Shown piece by piece: positions 10,313-19,590 of a DNA stretch of 64,000 nt. Every line of letters begins with the position of its first letter. Position 1 is the first letter of the stretch. A program made the translations under genes and the position numbers. The DNA comes from an uncultured Bacilli bacterium (GTDB taxonomy: Bacteria > Bacillota_I > Bacilli_A > RF39 > UBA660): the NCBI GenBank assembly GCA_934090935.1, contig CAKOKD010000004.1:1-64000 (forward strand). The letters run 5' to 3'. The notes below the pieces were generated by a model. That model was given only the letters and a program-made list of their open reading frames with translations. It made no database searches and had not been told where the DNA came from.

Positions 10313-10338
10313 AAAACAGAAAAATTACTTTCTGTTTA
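10313..10338. terminator. bidirectional terminator between 9934 gene and typA
   Basis: Stem AACAGAAA / TTTCTGTT with an AATTAC loop. The T-run is good on the minus strand (seven T, for typA) and poor on the plus strand. It overlaps the typA stop codon. Confidence 0.7.
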
Positions 10339-12133
10339 ATCTAAATCTTTCATTTGGATCAAGAATTGCTTTACGAAGACGAATATCATCAGGAGTTACT
10401 TCAACATATTCATCATCCTCAATAAACTCTAAAGCTTCTTCAAGAGTAAATGTTCTAGGTTTAATTAGAGCAATAGCATCATCAGAACCACTTGCACGTG
10501 TATTTGTAAGTTGTTTATTCTTACAAGGATTTACATTTAAATCATTATCACGATTATTTATACCGATAATCATACCAACATAAACATCAGTTGCCGGTCC
10601 AACGATCAATTGACCTCTATCTTGTAAGTTCCATAAAGAGAATCCTAAAGTCTTACCAGCTTCCATAGATACTAATACACCATTTTTACGAGTAGTAAGT
10701 TCTCCTGCATATGGTTTATATTCATCAAATGATCTAACCATAATACCTTCACCCTTAGTGTTAGTGATAAATGAAGAACGATATCCAATTAACCCACGAG
10801 TAGGAGCAGAGAATGTCATATTTGTCGTATTATCATCAGTTGTAGTCATTGAAAGTAACATACCTTTTCTTTCTTGAAGATCACTGATAATTGTTGATGC
10901 ATAATCACTTGGAGTATTAATAATAACTGTTTCAAATGGTTCACATTTTTTACCATCGATTTCTTTAAATAATACTTGAGGTTTAGATACAGAAAGTTCA
11001 TATCCCTCTCTTCTCATATTTTCAAGCAATATAGATAAGTGCAATTCACCTCTACCAGATACTTTATATCCATCTGAATTTGGTAACTCCTCTACCTCTA
11101 GACCAACATTAGTCTCTAACTCTTTATCTAGTCTATCTTTAATATGTCTACTAGTTAAGAATTTACCACTTCTTCCGGCAAATGGAGAATTGTTTACTAA
11201 AAAGTTCATAGAAAGTGTTGGTTTATCGATATGAATTGGTGGAAGCGGATTTACATCTCCATGTTCACAAACAGTATCACCTATTGAAATATGATTACAT
11301 CCAGCAATAGTAACAATATCACCATAAAATGCTTCATTTTTCTCAACTTTTTTTAATCCTTCATTAACAAACAACTTGCTTATCTTAAAGCTTGTGACTT
11401 CTCCATCGTTTTTAACTAAAGTAACCATTTCGTTTGTTTTAATTTTACCAGATTTAACTCTACCGATACCAAGTCTACCGATATATTCATCATATGCAAG
11501 TGATGATATTTGCATTTGTAATTTGTCGTTTTCATTACCTTCATAAGGTTTAACTTGTTTTAAAATTGTATCAAGAAGTGGTGTAATGTTCTCATCACCT
11601 AAATCATTAGGATCAAGTGTTGCTATTCCTTGTTTAGCAATACCATAAACAATTGGGAAATCAAGTTGTTCATCTGTTGCATTTAAATCACAGAATAAAT
11701 CAAAAGTCATATTAACAACTTCTTCAACACGTGCATCCTTCTTATCTATTTTATTGATAAATAGAATTGGTCTTAAATTTTGTTCCAATGCTTTCTTTAA
11801 AACGAATTTAGTTTGAGGCATTGGGCCCTCTTGAGAATCAACTAAAAGAATTACTGTATCAACAGTTTTAATAACTCTTTCTACTTCACTTGAAAAGTCA
11901 GCATGTCCTGGAGTATCAACTATGTTAATTTTGTAATCCTTATATCTGATTGCACAGTTTTTTGAGTATATAGTGATTCCTCTTTCTCTTTCAATATCAT
12001 CACTATCCATTACACAATCTACTACTTCTTCTCTTGGATTAAATGCTCCACTTTGAGCAAGTAAAGCATCTACTAAAGTACTTTTACCAGCATCTACGTG
12101 AGCAACTACAGCTACATTAATAATTTTGTCCAT
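10325..12133 (-). CDS. typA: translational GTPase TypA/BipA
   Basis: A ribosome-binding GTPase of the EF-G/LepA class involved in 50S assembly and stress adaptation. The 602-residue protein carries G1 AHVDAGKST (10-18), the switch II motif DTPGHADFSSEVERV, G4 FINKIDKKD, followed by EF-G domain II, domain III and V-like folds and the TypA-specific C-terminus (KQLTNTRASGSDDAI). Full length; ATG preceded by GGAAGTG. It is divergent from yfhO. Confidence 0.97.
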   Translation of the reverse strand: MDKIINVAVVAHVDAGKSTLVDALLAQSGAFNPREEVVDCVMDSDDIERERGITIYSKNCAIRYKDYKINIVDTPGHADFSSEVERVIKTVDTVILLVDSQEGPMPQTKFVLKKALEQNLRPILFINKIDKKDARVEEVVNMTFDLFCDLNATDEQLDFPIVYGIAKQGIATLDPNDLGDENITPLLDTILKQVKPYEGNENDKLQMQISSLAYDEYIGRLGIGRVKSGKIKTNEMVTLVKNDGEVTSFKISKLFVNEGLKKVEKNEAFYGDIVTIAGCNHISIGDTVCEHGDVNPLPPIHIDKPTLSMNFLVNNSPFAGRSGKFLTSRHIKDRLDKELETNVGLEVEELPNSDGYKVSGRGELHLSILLENMRREGYELSVSKPQVLFKEIDGKKCEPFETVIINTPSDYASTIISDLQERKGMLLSMTTTDDNTTNMTFSAPTRGLIGYRSSFITNTKGEGIMVRSFDEYKPYAGELTTRKNGVLVSMEAGKTLGFSLWNLQDRGQLIVGPATDVYVGMIIGINNRDNDLNVNPCKNKQLTNTRASGSDDAIALIKPRTFTLEEALEFIEDDEYVEVTPDDIRLRKAILDPNERFRLNRK

Positions 12134-12209
12134 ATAAACACTTCCTTTTTAATAACTACTCAATTCTACAACAAAAACACAAAGTTTGCAAGAAAAACCT
12201 TAAAATATC

Positions 12210-12238
12210 TTCGCAAACTACAAAGAATAAGTTATAAT
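12210..12238 (+). promoter_or_regulatory. sigma-A promoter of yfhO
   Basis: TTCGCA (4 of 6), 17 bases, TATAAT. The ribosome site AAGGTGG lies just downstream. Confidence 0.6.
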
Positions 12239-12254
12239 TGATTAAGGTGGTACA

Positions 12255-14825
12255 ATGATAAAAAAAATAGATTCTATGATAAAAAGCAATAAAAGTGTAA
12301 TAATTACCTTTTTAATCGCCTTATTCACTATAGGTTTTATATATAATTTAAATAATGTCACTCCATTCGGAGAAAAATCTCTTTTATGCGTGGATTTTTA
12401 TCATCAATATGGTCCAATGCTAGGCGGACTTTATAATAAAATAACTCGATTTGAAAATGTTATATACTCGTTCAATATCGGTTTAGGTATTCCTTTCTTT
12501 AGAAATTTCTTCAACTATTTATCAAGTCCATTCAATATTATAATGCTTTTATTTACAAAAAAAGGATTGCTTACCTCTTATTCGTTTATAATCGCACTTA
12601 AAGCCTGCTTTGCATCAACATTTTTTGTCTATTTTTTGAACAAAAAATTTAATACATCGACACTCAAATTTGTTCCACTAGGAATACTTTATGGTTTCTC
12701 TCAATACTTTAAAGCTTATTATTGGAACATTATGTGGCTTGATGGAATGGTTTTATTACCGCTTACCACTTTGGGTATTGAAAATATCGTTAATAATAAA
12801 TCATGGAAACTATATTTTATTTCTTTAGCAATAATGTTGTTCTCAAATTATTTTATAGGATATATGATTTGCATTTTCTCAGTATTCTATTTTATTCTAT
12901 ATTTAATATATAAAACAAACCTAACAAAAGAAAACTATAAATTAGAATTGAAAAATGTATTAAAAAAGATTTTTACATTTGCTTTAACATCACTTCTTTC
13001 AGGAGCTATTATGGCAGTATTCTTGCTCCCAATGTTTAAATCAATGTTTACAATAAGTGCAACAGGAGGATCAATTCCAACAAGTCAATATTACTTATTT
13101 AGTTTAAGAGACTTTTTAGAATCACACTTAACAGGAGTAACAACAACTGTATTTGCAAGTGATACGATAACATCGCCTAATATATCTGCAGGAATATTAT
13201 CAATTGCCTTACTTTTCATATTTTTAACAAATAATAAGATCAAATTAAAAACAAAATTAATCTATACAATGCTATTAGGAATATGGATATTCGCATTCTT
13301 TAACCCTGTTTTTGATTATATAATGCACGCTTTTCATGTACCAAATGATTTACCATATAGATATTCATTTTTATATACCTTCTCTCTTCTAATAATAGGA
13401 GCTTATTCAATAAATAACATAAAGGAATCAATCTTCCAAATAAATACAATTATCTATCTTTTAATTACAACTATACTTATATATCTACTTATGAACAGCT
13501 GGGATGGAATAAGCACTAATATGTTGTTCATAAATATCATCCTATTAACACTTTACTTCATTTTATACATCGTGTATAAGTTTTTCAAAAAAAGCTCTCC
13601 TTTAGTAGTTTTTGGACTTATAATATTCGCTGTAGTGGAATCAATCGTTTCAACTAACTACAATTGGAATATAACTCAAGAAAAGAATGTTTTCTATGAA
13701 AATGAAACAAGTATGAAAAATATAAAAGCTTACTTAAAAAATTATGATACTTCCTTTTATCGCATGGAAAAAGTGAATATGATGACTTTAAACGATGGAG
13801 ATTGGTACGATTATAATGGAGTTAATACATTCTCCTCAATGGCATATGTTAGCATGGCTGAATTCCAAAATAAGTTAGGTATTCCTGGAAATGGTATAAA
13901 TAGTTATTATTATCAACAAACTACTCCAATATATGATTTGCTTTTTAACGTAAAGTATTTGATAGGTTCAACAAATGATAAAATAAGATACACTCTCTTA
14001 GAGGAATCTGGAGAAGATATTCAAGAATTTAAATACACAAATGGATTAATATTTGGAGTAAGAAATGAAATAACTTCCGTATCAACTGATACATCAAATC
14101 CATTCCTATTACAAAACGAAATAATGAGCAAAGCCACTGGAGTAAACGATATTTTAACCGAATCAAAATTGCTTAAATATGAGGATATATATGATAGTGA
14201 TGACGGACGCATTTTAAAATTTAAATATAAAAATAGATACGATAATATGTATTTTTATACAAACAGTAGCTTTATAAAGTTCTTTATTATCGGAGATACT
14301 TTATATTACTTAGACGAAAATTATTCAGAACTTGCAGGAAAAACTGAACGCTTAAATTATTCATATGTTGATGAATATAATGAGGAAAGAATTATCAACA
14401 TATCATCAACTGAAGAAAATTTAGATGTTATAGTGGGTTATTCACACTTCTATAAAGATGAATTTTACATATATGATATAAACCAAGATTTATTTGAAAG
14501 TGCATATCATTATTTAAATGCTTATCAATTTGAAATGACTAAGTTTAAAAGTAATATAATAGAAGGTAATATTACGCTTGATGAGAACATGCAAATATTT
14601 ACATCTATCCCATATGATGAAGGATGGAAAGTATATATTGATGGTTCTGAGGTAGACACTGAAAACTTATTTTCAAGTTTGCTTTCCTTTAAAGGAAAAA
14701 AAGGAAAACAACACATAAAGCTTAAATATTCTCCACCATATCAAAAACTTGGTTTAGCTATAACTCTTGGTTCAATATTTGTTGTAATAATTAGAAAAAA
14801 AGTAATTAGAATGTTTAAAAACTAA
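12255..14825 (+). CDS. YfhO-family polytopic membrane protein
   Basis: An 856-residue membrane protein. The N-terminal 450 residues hold about a dozen hydrophobic segments with the family signature SLLCVDFYHQYGPML near 35-50, then a large extracytoplasmic domain (about 460-830) and a final membrane segment followed by a basic tail. In B. subtilis YfhO is a GT-C-fold enzyme linked to glycosylation of lipoteichoic acid; a similar role in cell-surface glycosylation is inferred here. The 3' end overlaps the convergent lipid kinase gene by four bases. Confidence 0.88.
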   Translation: MIKKIDSMIKSNKSVIITFLIALFTIGFIYNLNNVTPFGEKSLLCVDFYHQYGPMLGGLYNKITRFENVIYSFNIGLGIPFFRNFFNYLSSPFNIIMLLFTKKGLLTSYSFIIALKACFASTFFVYFLNKKFNTSTLKFVPLGILYGFSQYFKAYYWNIMWLDGMVLLPLTTLGIENIVNNKSWKLYFISLAIMLFSNYFIGYMICIFSVFYFILYLIYKTNLTKENYKLELKNVLKKIFTFALTSLLSGAIMAVFLLPMFKSMFTISATGGSIPTSQYYLFSLRDFLESHLTGVTTTVFASDTITSPNISAGILSIALLFIFLTNNKIKLKTKLIYTMLLGIWIFAFFNPVFDYIMHAFHVPNDLPYRYSFLYTFSLLIIGAYSINNIKESIFQINTIIYLLITTILIYLLMNSWDGISTNMLFINIILLTLYFILYIVYKFFKKSSPLVVFGLIIFAVVESIVSTNYNWNITQEKNVFYENETSMKNIKAYLKNYDTSFYRMEKVNMMTLNDGDWYDYNGVNTFSSMAYVSMAEFQNKLGIPGNGINSYYYQQTTPIYDLLFNVKYLIGSTNDKIRYTLLEESGEDIQEFKYTNGLIFGVRNEITSVSTDTSNPFLLQNEIMSKATGVNDILTESKLLKYEDIYDSDDGRILKFKYKNRYDNMYFYTNSSFIKFFIIGDTLYYLDENYSELAGKTERLNYSYVDEYNEERIINISSTEENLDVIVGYSHFYKDEFYIYDINQDLFESAYHYLNAYQFEMTKFKSNIIEGNITLDENMQIFTSIPYDEGWKVYIDGSEVDTENLFSSLLSFKGKKGKQHIKLKYSPPYQKLGLAITLGSIFVVIIRKKVIRMFKN

Positions 14826-14838
14826 TTACTTTTTTTAA
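14799..14838. terminator. bidirectional terminator shared by yfhO and dagK-like gene
   Basis: A perfect 9-bp stem AGTAATTAG (14801-14809) / CTAATTACT (14822-14830) followed by T-runs on both strands. It is built from the last codons and stop codons of both convergent genes. Confidence 0.85.
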
Positions 14839-15748
14839 TAAACAATTTATCAATATTCTTTTTAGGCATTAAAATTTTTACATTTCTTTCATTTTTTATT
14901 TCATAAGTTTTAGTTCTAATCTCCAATTTTTCACCATCAACACACCATGCCTTTTTTGGATGATTTTCAAAAGTTATTTTAATATTAGAAGCTCGATAAA
15001 ATTCAAGACCGGATACTTTACCTGGACCTGCAGCTCTTAATAGCCCAAATGCTTTAATGATATCAAGACGTCTTGTATATGTACAAAACAATATTTCAAA
15101 CAAGTCATCATCAAGTTTTACGTCCTTATAAAAATTATTAAAACCAGCTATTCTATTAGCAGAAGATATCAAAATGAATGAATATAACCCTTTTGTTTCA
15201 ACACCATCAATCGTATATTTTATATTGTAGTTTTTTGTAACTCTAAAGAAATCCTTGATTCCTGCCCATATATAAGCGAAATATCCAAATTTCTTTTTTA
15301 AATTACGAGGAGTCTCATAAGGAATATTCAAAAATTTCCCAAATCCAGCAACATAAACAAAAGGACGCTTATTTATAAGCGGAATATCTAAATCCATAAC
15401 TTCGCCAGTTAAACATAAATGAATGTTTTTTTCAATATCTTTTCCATATCCAAACATAACGCCAACATCATTTGTAGTACCAACTGGAATATGCGCTAGC
15501 ACCAAACGACGTTTACGTTGGAGATTTCCACACATAACTTCATTAAAAGTACCATCTCCACCCATCGACATAACAAGATCAACATAGCCTATATGACTAA
15601 CAATTTCTTTAGCATGTCCTCGATACTCAGTAGCAATAAAAGTAACTTGATAACCATGTTTTTCAATTAACTCTTTATATTTAGGAATAAGAGAACGTCT
15701 AAGTGTATGACCAGAATTTGGATTATAAATTACTACACAGGTCTTCAT
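14822..15748 (-). CDS. diacylglycerol/lipid kinase (DagK/YegS family)
   Basis: A 308-residue lipid kinase with the ATP-binding motif VMSMGGDGTFNEVM near residue 60 and the second conserved block HIPVGTTNDVG. Members phosphorylate diacylglycerol released by lipoteichoic acid synthesis and recycle it into phospholipid, which fits its position next to yfhO. Full length; the ATG follows an AAAGGGCGG ribosome site. Substrate identity is inferred from the family, since related enzymes act on other lipids. Confidence 0.92.
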   Translation of the reverse strand: MKTCVVIYNPNSGHTLRRSLIPKYKELIEKHGYQVTFIATEYRGHAKEIVSHIGYVDLVMSMGGDGTFNEVMCGNLQRKRRLVLAHIPVGTTNDVGVMFGYGKDIEKNIHLCLTGEVMDLDIPLINKRPFVYVAGFGKFLNIPYETPRNLKKKFGYFAYIWAGIKDFFRVTKNYNIKYTIDGVETKGLYSFILISSANRIAGFNNFYKDVKLDDDLFEILFCTYTRRLDIIKAFGLLRAAGPGKVSGLEFYRASNIKITFENHPKKAWCVDGEKLEIRTKTYEIKNERNVKILMPKKNIDKLFIKKSN

Positions 15749-15889
15749 GATATTCCGCCCTTTCTTGAATTAAATTATAATAAAACTGCTATTATTTGTC
15801 AATTTAGCTATGTAAATTTTAATGAAATGTAAAATATATTAATAATTCATAATTTATAAATTTAAAAATATAATTTAATAGCAAAACAA

Positions 15890-15918
15890 TTGACAAAGTA
15901 ATTTCAATAGTGTAATAT
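15890..15918 (+). promoter_or_regulatory. promoter of tRNA-Cys
   Basis: Perfect TTGACA at 15890-15895, 17 bases, TAATAT at 15913-15918. The mature tRNA begins 21 bases downstream. Confidence 0.7.
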
Positions 15919-15938
15919 TATGGATGTGATTGACATTT

Positions 15939-16012
15939 GGGTCTATAGCCAAGTGGTAAGGCATGGGACTGCAACTCCCTGATCGTTGGTTCAAATCCGA
16001 CTAGGCCCTCCA
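15939..16012 (+). tRNA. tRNA-Cys (GCA anticodon)
   Basis: Full cloverleaf: acceptor GGGTCTA / TAGGCCC with one G-U pair, D-stem GCC/GGC, anticodon loop CTGCAAC with GCA, T-stem GTTGG/CCGAC with loop TTCAAAT, discriminator T and encoded CCA. Confidence 0.96.
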
Positions 16013-16058
16013 TTGGGAAATCTGTTCGAACTTTTATAGTCTGAACTTAATATAGAAG

Positions 16059-16092
16059 ATATCAATTTCTAAATGAAGTTGATATTTTTTTT
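16059..16092 (+). terminator. terminator after tRNA-Cys
   Basis: Stem ATATCAA / TTGATAT with a 13-base loop followed by a run of T interrupted by no more than one base. Confidence 0.75.
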
Positions 16093-16112
16093 GTTAAGAA
16101 AGGACAGATTTT

Positions 16113-16790
16113 ATGATTAATATTATTAGTAAACCAATAGAGTTTGAAAATGAATTAAGAAAGAAAATTGAATTTATATGTGATTTTTGTAATACTAAAC
16201 CGAAAATAATAAATGGTAATATAAGAAATATAGAACATACTAATCTATCTTATATTGAGCCACATAGAGTTATTATTAAAGGAATAACCTTTCTAGTATT
16301 TAATTATTCTAAAATATTATATATAAATAATCTATCAAACTCTATTGAAATAAAAGATTTAGAAGATAATAAACAAATAGATAAACTCAATAAAGATAAA
16401 ACTGATATAGTTGATGAAATTGATAAAAAGAAAAAACTTAATAAAAAAATAATTGTTAAATCTAAAAATAAAGTATGGGATGAAAATGAAAAATTAAAAG
16501 AAGAACGAGATTTTTATAAAAGTTTAAGTAATCAATATGAAAGTATGTATAAAAGAGAAAAAGAAAAAAGTGATTATTTAATATATCATTTAAATAAAGT
16601 ATTTAAAAAGCTACCAGAGTTTATTAAAACAATAATTGACCACTTATTTAATCATAGTAGTTTAGATTTAAAATACTTTAAAGAACAATATGATCCTGAG
16701 GTAATAAAGAAAAGAGAAAAATCATTTAAAGGATTTAATTTATTTAATAAAAGAGAAATTGATTTTTTAAATTTCAGTTATCATAATTAG
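16113..16790 (+). CDS. unknown protein with coiled coil, downstream of tRNA-Cys
   Basis: A 225-residue protein that I do not recognise with confidence. Residues 1-80 look folded; 85-150 are highly charged with a predicted coiled coil (ENEKLKEERDFYKSLSNQYESM, split here as a description of 129-150); the C-terminus is basic. The coiled region resembles the C-terminal part of Mob/Pre plasmid relaxases, but no relaxase motif is present, so this is only a suggestion. AGGA lies 8 bases before the ATG. Its placement right after a tRNA gene and its extreme AT content suggest acquired DNA. Confidence 0.7.
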   Translation: MINIISKPIEFENELRKKIEFICDFCNTKPKIINGNIRNIEHTNLSYIEPHRVIIKGITFLVFNYSKILYINNLSNSIEIKDLEDNKQIDKLNKDKTDIVDEIDKKKKLNKKIIVKSKNKVWDENEKLKEERDFYKSLSNQYESMYKREKEKSDYLIYHLNKVFKKLPEFIKTIIDHLFNHSSLDLKYFKEQYDPEVIKKREKSFKGFNLFNKREIDFLNFSYHN

Positions 16791-16822
16791 ATAAAATATT
16801 ATAAATTTTAAATAGATTTATT

Positions 16823-17089
16823 CTATTTTGCTATTTTTACTGGATCATTAACATTAAAGTTAGGATCATTCACTGCCAATGTTTGTAAAACTGCTTCCAT
16901 ACCACTTTTATATGCTCTTTCCATTATTTTTTCTGCATATTCTGCAGTGATTTTTTTATCATCAACTAACGATTTTACATATTGCATAAAATCAAATAAT
17001 CTTTTAAAATATCCTCCCTTTAATGGATCTTTAAAAAATTTATTATTTTCATTGTTATTAAATCCAATAATTTGTTCTTCAGTATTCAT
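16823..17089 (-). CDS. unknown 88-residue protein
   Basis: A small soluble protein, not recognised, with a helical middle (YFKRLFDFMQYVKSLVDDKK, then ITAEYAEKIMERAYKSGM). The strong ribosome site GGAGGG seven bases before ATG and an extended -10 TGATATAAT at about 17110-17118 on the minus strand support expression. It is convergent with the preceding unknown gene. Confidence 0.75.
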   Translation of the reverse strand: MNTEEQIIGFNNNENNKFFKDPLKGGYFKRLFDFMQYVKSLVDDKKITAEYAEKIMERAYKSGMEAVLQTLAVNDPNFNVNDPVKIAK

Positions 17090-17234
17090 AATATCCCTCC
17101 AAATTTATTATATCATAATTTAAACATTTACGTTGTAACTATTTTTTTTGTGTTAAGATGTATATAGAAATTGATACTTGTATGTATTAATTCCTAATTG
17201 TGATGGAAAAGTTGAAAATAACTTAACCAATCGC

Positions 17235-17295
17235 TCCAAAAGATAATAACTTACAATTAAATTTGTAAGTTTTTTTTTATGATTTTATTTAATTA
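17235..17295. repeat. direct repeat, copy 1
   Basis: About 60 bases nearly identical to 19565-19623, differing by two T in a T-run and one T/C change. It contains a hairpin CTTACAA-TTAAA-TTTGTAAG followed by nine T, which could end transcription on the plus strand. The two copies bracket the IS remnant and sigma factor module. Confidence 0.88.
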
Positions 17296-17300
17296 TAATT

Positions 17301-17814
17301 AAGCATAGATTTACTATGCTTCATAAGGACATCTTACTGACAGCACTAAATTGTGCTCCGAATTGTTCATCGTATGCACTACATTTACCACCGTTATTAC
17401 TTAAATAGCTTAAATTGTTTTTCTCTTTTCCCTGTAAATGGGTCTATGTACTCTTACCTTTTATATATCCTAATGCTACCGATACGCTCATTTTTGGTGG
17501 TATACTTATTAACATATGCACATGATCTGGACATAATTCCGCTTCTATTATTTTTATATCTTTTCTTTCACACAGTATTCTTATTATCATTCCTATATCT
17601 TGTCTTAATTGATTATATATTATTTTCCTTCTATATTTTGGCGCAACACTACGTGGTATTTACAATTCCACTTCGTGTGTGCTAAACTATTTACGTCCAT
17701 TTAGGACATCTCCTTTGATTTTCAGTGCATTCGAAAAACAACATTTGTTCTATCAAATGAGGTTTTTGTATGCAACGCTTAAGCTCTTTAGAACTCTCAG
17801 TATAACTGAGAGTT
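17301..17814 (-). mobile_element. decayed IS200/IS605-family element
   Basis: A degraded tnpA lies between two subterminal hairpins, AAGCATAG/CTATGCTT at 17301-17321 and AACTCTCAG/CTGAGAGTT at 17792-17814, the style of ends used by this family in place of inverted repeats. The element has lost the 3' part of tnpA. No tnpB is present. The exact ends are inferred. Confidence 0.7.
17444..17700 (-). pseudogene. IS200-type transposase TnpA, broken
   Basis: Read on the minus strand from ATG at 17700 (GGAGATG upstream) the sequence gives LAHTKWNCKYHVV, then after loss of one T near 17645 continues in another frame as PKYRRKIIYNQLRQDIGM and later EAELCPDHVHMLISIPPKMS, the HUH metal-binding histidines of Y1 transposases. 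It ends at KGKST followed by TAG at 17444-17446, and the catalytic-tyrosine region is missing. So it has both a frameshift and a truncation. Confidence 0.85.
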
Positions 17815-17859
17815 TTCTTTCCCTATAAAAAAAACCAATTGAACTTTCTCCAATTCTTT

Positions 17860-17888
17860 TGCAACTTTTTAATAGTTTGAATCGTTAA
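17860..17888 (+). promoter_or_regulatory. ECF sigma-type promoter, probable autoregulation
   Basis: TGCAAC followed by a T-run, 17 bases between the hexamers, then CGTTAA. This resembles the TGAAAC-TTTT / CGT pattern recognised by ECF sigma factors of Bacillus, and stands 65 bases before an ECF sigma gene. Confidence 0.6.
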
Positions 17889-17952
17889 TATAGTGAAAAC
17901 ATAAGTTAGCTTGTTTTCGTATCATTTTATAATAATAAAAGAGGTGATTATC

Positions 17953-18429
17953 TTGGAAGACATTTTTATTGAAAAGTATAAAAAGTATCATAATGATATT
18001 TACAGAATAGCATACAGTTACACTTTAAATATACAAGATTCAGAAGACATATTACAAAAAACATTTATTAAATTTTACAAAAATATCAATAAATTAAAAA
18101 AATGTGAAGATGAATACATAAAAAAATGGCTATTTAAAGTTACTGTAAATGAAACCAAAGATTTTCTAAAATCATTTTGGAGAAATCATAAAATTGACCA
18201 CATTAATATTGAAGATAAAAAATATACTGATAATCTCCAATATAAAAGTGAATTATTAACTGCTTTAAATAATACAGATAAAAAATACAGGATTCCATTT
18301 TATTTATACTATTATGAAGGATATGAAATAAAAGAAATCGCAAACATTATGAATTTGTCCGAATCTGCCATAAAAAGTAGGCTTTCAAGAGTAAGAAATA
18401 AACTAAAAACCGAATTGGAGGATAATTAA
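17953..18429 (+). CDS. ECF-family RNA polymerase sigma factor
   Basis: A 158-residue sigma-70 family regulator with region 2 (DIYRIAYSYTLNIQDSEDILQ, about 13-33) and region 4 helix-turn-helix (YEIKEIANIMNLSESAIKSR). Such factors redirect RNA polymerase on envelope or peptide stress. The start is TTG at 17953, six bases after GAGGTG; the region upstream to an ATG at 17911 precedes this site and is unlike the family. The next gene begins directly after the stop codon. Regulation is probably by its own promoter at 17860-17888. Confidence 0.9.
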   Translation: MEDIFIEKYKKYHNDIYRIAYSYTLNIQDSEDILQKTFIKFYKNINKLKKCEDEYIKKWLFKVTVNETKDFLKSFWRNHKIDHINIEDKKYTDNLQYKSELLTALNNTDKKYRIPFYLYYYEGYEIKEIANIMNLSESAIKSRLSRVRNKLKTELEDN

Positions 18430-19266
18430 ATGAAAAATCTAAGTAAAAGTGCAAGAGAAACATTTGATAATATATCATTATCAAAAAAACAAGAAGAAAG
18501 AATTCTAAATAATATATTAGAAAGAAAAAATAATATATGTTTTGCAAAACCCATAATTATTGGATCGATACTGATAAGTTTTGGAACAACACTAGGAATA
18601 GTTTATGCAGATGATATAAAAAGAATGTTTAACACTCTAATAATAAAAGAGGAAATTAAAGAAAATAATAATGGAGATAACTACACTATAGTTAAATCTA
18701 AGTCAGAAGGAATAATAAGAATTAAAGATAATGCAAATATTGATAACCTAAATAAAATTAAATCTAATAATAAAATTAAATTAAAATTAAATGACTTAGA
18801 AAATGAATTGGGCGTAAAAATTCTTAAAAGTACGCTTTATCCTTTTGAATATATTACACAAGAAAGTATTGAATTAAAAAATAATAAAATTACTCAAGCA
18901 AGTTTTTCTATAAGTAATATTTCTAATGAATTACCTGATGAAATTACAGAAGCGGGAGAATTACAATTCTATAGAGATTATACTGAATGTAACATGAACA
19001 TTTATTTTAAAACACAATTTTTTGACAGCTCAGACACTTCACTAAATTCTATTGCTCCACGTGGTACAAGAACAGAAAATTATTATATTAATAAGCTTGA
19101 CACTACTGCTCTTATTGTAAAATTCGAACCAGAAGAAAATTCTCGTTCAAAAGTATGGGATATTATATTTGACTATAAAAATATTACATATAAGTTTACA
19201 TTTTTCTTTCATGGAACTGATCCAAAATCAGAAATAACTAGAATTCTAAATTCTTTGGAACTTTAA
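18430..19266 (+). CDS. probable membrane-anchored anti-sigma factor
   Basis: A 278-residue protein with a cytoplasmic N-terminus (1-40), one membrane segment (about 41-60, IIIGSILISFGTTLGIVYA) and a large extracytoplasmic domain. It starts at the base after the sigma factor stop, with GGAGG nine bases upstream. The ECF-then-single-span pairing is typical for sigma and anti-sigma factor; no zinc-binding HxxxCxxC motif is seen, so the class is not one I can name. The extracellular part is likely the sensor. Role is inferred from position and topology. Confidence 0.75.
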   Translation: MKNLSKSARETFDNISLSKKQEERILNNILERKNNICFAKPIIIGSILISFGTTLGIVYADDIKRMFNTLIIKEEIKENNNGDNYTIVKSKSEGIIRIKDNANIDNLNKIKSNNKIKLKLNDLENELGVKILKSTLYPFEYITQESIELKNNKITQASFSISNISNELPDEITEAGELQFYRDYTECNMNIYFKTQFFDSSDTSLNSIAPRGTRTENYYINKLDTTALIVKFEPEENSRSKVWDIIFDYKNITYKFTFFFHGTDPKSEITRILNSLEL

Positions 19267-19268
19267 CA

Positions 19269-19590
19269 ATGAAATTATATAAACAAATAATTGCTACTAT
19301 TATGTGTTTATTATATACTATACATGGTTGGACCATATATTAACTATTCAAACTATAATTTTGTAACAAAAAAAGAAATTCATAATGAACTAAGTTATCC
19401 TCAAACTAATTTAATTAGCAAAAATTTAATTTTTAGTGAAGAATTAAACGAATAATTAGATCCAGTTCTTGAAGACTCAAGAGCTGATGGCATTACTAAT
19501 ACATTTATTAAAGCAATATATAAAGATGATATTAAAGTAAAAATCGAAGAACTATTAGAGGCCATCCAAAAGATAATAACTTACAATTAA
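19269..19590 (+). pseudogene. broken small exported protein, third gene of the sigma operon
   Basis: From ATG at 19269 a signal-peptide-like MKLYKQIIATIMCLLYT stops at TAA after 24 codons. The reading then continues in another frame from about 19324 (MVGPYINYSNYNFVTKKEIH), meets a TAA at 19453-19455, and runs on to QKIITYN and stop at 19590. Two lesions, one frameshift and one nonsense, explain the pattern. The last codons lie in the direct repeat. The family is unknown. Confidence 0.65.

Noticed and set aside
17090..17234. Small coding remnant before repeat copy 1
   Set aside because: A short open stretch ending NNLTNRSKR loosely resembles the end of the broken gene near 19590, but it is too short and too AT-rich to call.
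17353..17685. Plus-strand 110-codon hydrophobic reading frame
   Set aside because: It is the antisense shadow of the broken IS200-type tnpA, whose motifs are clear on the minus strand.
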